DNA from: Pontederia crassipes
Lineage: Eukaryota > Streptophyta > Magnoliopsida > Commelinales > Pontederiaceae
NCBI GenBank assembly: GCA_030549335.1
Contig: JAUKPH010000017.1
Location: 9,509,501-9,573,500, forward strand
DNA length: 64,000 nucleotides
Direction of reading: 5' to 3'
Below, piece by piece: positions 60,745-64,000 of the stretch; position 1 is the stretch's first letter, and each line of letters opens with the position of its first letter. The translations under genes were made by a program, and so were the position numbers. The notes under the pieces are model-generated. The model had not been told where the DNA came from. It saw nothing but the letters and a program-made list of their open reading frames with translations, and did not search any database.

Positions 60745-61710
60745 GGCTCTTAAAAATAAATATTCTAAGAGGGTATTTGGTAGAAAAAATGTGAGAAAAT
60801 ACATATTATCATTTTACAATATAAATGTTTGTTTTTTTAAATTATTCTCATTTAATTTGGTTATCTATTGTTGATTGAAGACTTTATTTATATGTGCTAC
60901 TACCGATCAAGATAATTTAAGCAAATTAATATATATATATACATATATAATTTTCTTAAAATTATTTTTATAAAATTATATTCAAGATGACAACCTATTG
61001 TATTATTTTATAATTAAAAATGTATTTTTATAATTAAAGATGGATTTATATGTGTAGATTCATGGTTGAATCAATATTTAAGAGTAGATGATCATTTAAA
61101 AATTATTTGATAATGTCATGCCATCAAATAAAGTTATTTTAATTTTCTATATTAAGATCCACTATCAAAATTTAATTCAATGACTGAATTTCATGTGCAA
61201 ATCAAATTTACACGTTTTTTAATTTAGAAATAGAAGAAGATTTAGTAGGAGTGTTTTTACTCCTTCCCATTATTTTGGTCTATGAATTTTCTTACCCACT
61301 AAGTTAATTGAATGAGCAGTTAATATTTTTTTAGTAGATTAACCTCCTCTCTTTCTGTTTTGGAATTAGAATGATTATTAAAAAAATAAAAGAAGGATTA
61401 CACATATAAATAGATATTTTATACATCTACTCATTTTCCATCGTAGATTTTTATCCAAACACAAAACTTATTATTCCACTTTCACATTTCATTCATTAGT
61501 TAATTGCTGGTTCCATATAGACTCAAGAATCACTTGGTATACTTGTTCTACATATTTTCTTTTTTTTTTTTTGAAAAAATATGACTATCTCTGATTAATT
61601 AAATTCAGGATAAATAAATTCTTTCAAAACTGACTCGTGTACAAATTGAATCAACAAATTTCTGCGTGTCCTAATTTTCTTAATTATTAATTATAGGACA
61701 ATTAAAAGAC
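59952..61710. other. AT-rich stretch unique to the third unit
   Basis: The stretch has no counterpart between the matching points 40262 and 40277 of unit A. No gene is convincing. It contains a (GAT)n run at 60668-60744. It is either DNA lost from unit A or an insertion in unit C. Confidence 0.4.
60668..60744. repeat. (GAT)n microsatellite
   Basis: About 25 perfect GAT/ATG units. Confidence 0.95.
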
Positions 61711-62115
61711 GTGGTTCAGGTAAACAAAATGTTATCGTTGCATTTAATAATCGATCTAATGCAGGGGCAGATTGCACTGGACGATGATATTGTTATATAT
61801 GTCTGATACAGTTAAATAACTAACAAATCGAATTTACACAAAATTATTCATTGAGCGGATCGATTTCAAGAGTCCGAATTTAATTCGAATTCGAATTCGA
61901 ATTCTAAAGGGGCACCTTATTAAAGAATAATGATATTATTGTTATAATTTTAAGAGTCCTTTAATCCCAAAATTTCATTCCAAGTTAGACTTAAAAAATT
62001 GAGGTTGGACTCGTATAAAGTTGGACAACATGATTAGTTAAGAAAAAAACCCTACTCGTTTCTTGTTCTCTCTGCATTGGCGGCCGTATGAAACGGAGGA
62101 GCAATTATTAATCAG
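61711..62115 (+). promoter_or_regulatory. Upstream region and leader of F-box copy C
   Basis: Homologous to 40270-40647 of copy A from GTAAACAAAATGTTATCG onward. A local GAATTCGAATTCGAATTC run lies near 61881-61900. The conserved leader block and the splice donor at 62115/62116 are kept. Confidence 0.5.
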
Positions 62116-63167
62116 GTCAAATTACTTCTTGTGATCCTCTTAGCATTTTTTCATCTATCATTTTGAATCGATTGATTTTTTGGATTCGATCAACACTTGA
62201 AAAATCTTGTAATGATCTTTCGGATTGATTTTTGAGTTGATTCCATCAACATTTTTGAGTTGATTGATTTTTTGGATTCCCTCAACACTTGAAAAATCAT
62301 GCATGCATGTAATTCATACAGATATTATTATCATTATTTTTTTGTATAATTGTTCATATAATTAATGTACGATCCCTAGTTATGGACTCGTGGTAATCGA
62401 GCAATATTTTCTTCAAAGTAATCTGGTTAAATTATTTTTACTGATTCTTAATATTTTCTCATTGGGTATTAGATGTGTTATTATTTGCAATGATTGATTT
62501 TTTTCGATTCTATCAGAGCTTATTGTAATCTGTGTATTACTTCACGATTTTTTTTTACTCTTTTGTGATGTATTTTTCTACGTGGCCTAGCGATAACATA
62601 AACTTGTTTAGAAGAACTCCCACAACGAAATCATTATGTTGTGGATTATAATTTAGAAGATAATATTACGAATTGATGCGTCATGCGTCAGAGATCGATA
62701 AATCATTATGTTCTCTTCTACGTATGAATCGAACATTCAATGACCGAAACCAAATCTTATTAACAATATACAATAAATAATATTGTCTTTTCGACTAGTT
62801 TAGTTTAATTTTTTTTTAAAAAATGATTTGTAAATCAAATTTAATATGGTATTAGAGAACCTGGGCTCACACAAAAATATAAAATAAATGATATTACTAC
62901 TTAAGTTTAAAAAAAAATCGATCTAACACATCAAATTTAACAAATCTGAAGTTATTATAATTTTAAATTAATTAATTTTTTAGAAAAACTATCGAGATCC
63001 AATTTGAATACGTGATTGACATGGTGAGTTTGATATGCAACTCAATTAAATCCTATATATATATAGATTTTATTCAGATTTCTATTAAATCTTATACATA
63101 TACATGTACTATGTATAAGAGGATTTGATAATTGATATACTACATATATATGTAACATGATTTGCAG
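62116..63167 (+). other. Probable 5' UTR intron of F-box copy C
   Basis: CAG/GTCAAATTAC at the left and ACATGATTTGCAG at the right match copies A and B. Length 1052 bp, nearly the same as copy A (1056). Confidence 0.5.
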
Positions 63168-63229
63168 ATCTGTTGAGTGGCCAATATTTTCCTGTTCCGG
63201 CCGCCCCAACGCTTCAACTTTTGCCGGCC

Positions 63230-64000
63230 ATGGCTGCAAATATGAACGACGACGACGGAGGCCTTATGTTATTGTCCGAAGACCTTCTTGAAGAAATACT
63301 GGTCCGAGTACCGACGGCGAACACTCTCGGACAAGCCAAACTTGTGAGCAAGACGTGGCGGCAGATCATATCCAAGCGTTCCTTCGTGCTTCGCCATGCC
63401 CGGAGATGGAGCACGAAGCCGCAGTTCCTGATCGCCGACATCCAAAATTACGACGATCAGCCATGCATCACGACATACCTGCCCTTGGACGGGTCCAAGA
63501 GCATCATCACAGCTGCTCCTTTTGCCGGGCGCCACACCTCTGGTTTGTGGTGCCTCGGCAGCCCGCAGGACGTGAAGGCGACGGTGGTGGCGACATGTTC
63601 CGGACTGGTCGTCTTCCGGTGGGAACCGCGTAATATCTACCCCCTCGACGCCAGCGTCGACCAATTCGAGCGGGCCGTCCTCATGGTCGGCAATCCGACA
63701 ACGAAATCTTTCGTGGCCCTCCCAAGGCGTACCTTTGATTTTAACAGTCACCTGTTTCGAGAAGTCTACTACTTGCGCGACGATTTGTACTCTTTGGCGT
63801 TCGACGTTGACGCCCCCGCCGCCGCCGCATCAGCTGTCGTGCCTTTCAAGGTGGTCATCCTGGAACCGCTGTTCCATGACATTAACAGCGCCAGTTTTAG
63901 CATAATCTCCTCTGCTGATCTCGAGTGGCGGCGATTCGTGCACTCCTTCCACGAGCCCGTCGCAGCCTACGGCCGGTCGGTCTACTGCGCGGGCAAAGTG
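63230..64000 (+). CDS. F-box protein with propeller-like domain, copy C (runs off window)
   Basis: From the ATG at 63230 the frame is open for 257 codons to the window edge. It is collinear with copy A without indels in the F-box region. It differs at scattered residues, for example VPTANTLG for VQTAKTLG, NYDDQPCITTYLPL for NYVDQSCITAYLPL, and NSHLFREVYYLRDDLYSL for NHPFRSLFYWRADLYCL. Key segments LLSEDLLEEILVRV, KLVSKTWRQIISKRSFVLRH, CSGLVVFRWEPR and NPTTKSFVALPRR are intact. It is probably a functional paralogue, though the 3' half is not visible. Confidence 0.88.
   Translation, partial: MAANMNDDDGGLMLLSEDLLEEILVRVPTANTLGQAKLVSKTWRQIISKRSFVLRHARRWSTKPQFLIADIQNYDDQPCITTYLPLDGSKSIITAAPFAGRHTSGLWCLGSPQDVKATVVATCSGLVVFRWEPRNIYPLDASVDQFERAVLMVGNPTTKSFVALPRRTFDFNSHLFREVYYLRDDLYSLAFDVDAPAAAASAVVPFKVVILEPLFHDINSASFSIISSADLEWRRFVHSFHEPVAAYGRSVYCAGKV

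Noticed and set aside
1..64000. tRNA or rRNA genes, organelle DNA inserts, viral insertions
   Set aside because: No tRNA cloverleaf signatures were noticed apart from the primer binding sites, and no recognisable rRNA, plastid or mitochondrial genes or DNA-virus-like reading frames.

Overview
This is nuclear DNA from a flowering plant. The evidence is plant-type LTR retrotransposons (Copia Tork and SIRE lineages, Ty3/gypsy), tRNA-iMet primer binding sites, a CACTA transposon, Helitron-like termini and plant F-box genes. The GC-rich codon use of the F-box genes inside an AT-rich background would suit a monocot or a magnoliid, but the species is not identified. Transposable elements and their remnants make up most of the window; real host genes are few.

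Layout. Positions 1-212 hold an intron end and the last coding exon of an unrecognised plus-strand gene. Positions 2924-9167 hold a minus-strand F-box/DUF295 gene split by a 4.8 kb Tork Copia element (3297-8095; 5-bp target duplication GACTC). Positions 11037-14292 are a non-autonomous CACTA element (target duplication AAT). From about 16.7 to 33.6 kb lies a badly eroded plus-strand Ty3/gypsy element. Its protease region is interrupted by a 9.56 kb SIRE-type Copia element (17393-26954; target duplication CATCA) that carries a third, envelope-position ORF region. The gypsy 3' LTR (30862-33618) abuts an inverted, truncated copy of itself (33638 to about 36085), giving a large foldback.

From about 36 kb to the end the window is a decaying tandem array. 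The repeated unit consists of retroelement-like repeat, Helitron-like sequence, a 5' leader with a probable intron, and a one-exon F-box coding sequence. Copy A (CDS 41763-43013) is intact. Copy B (45983-49182) is a pseudogene with a 2.7 kb solo LTR inserted and about 0.74 kb deleted. Copy C (63230 onward) is open to the window edge. Between the copies lie a gypsy LTR-gag fragment, a truncated SIRE LTR-gag fragment, a solo LTR of the same Tork family as the element at 3.3-8.1 kb, and a second solo LTR of the family found in copy B.

How it fits together. The two F-box families should encode substrate-recognition subunits of SCF ubiquitin ligases. The rest records successive insertion, solo-LTR formation and unequal recombination. 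The most unusual signal is a set of dense palindromic GGTCGACC-type arrays in the LTRs or 3' regions of several retrotransposon lineages that otherwise do not look alike.
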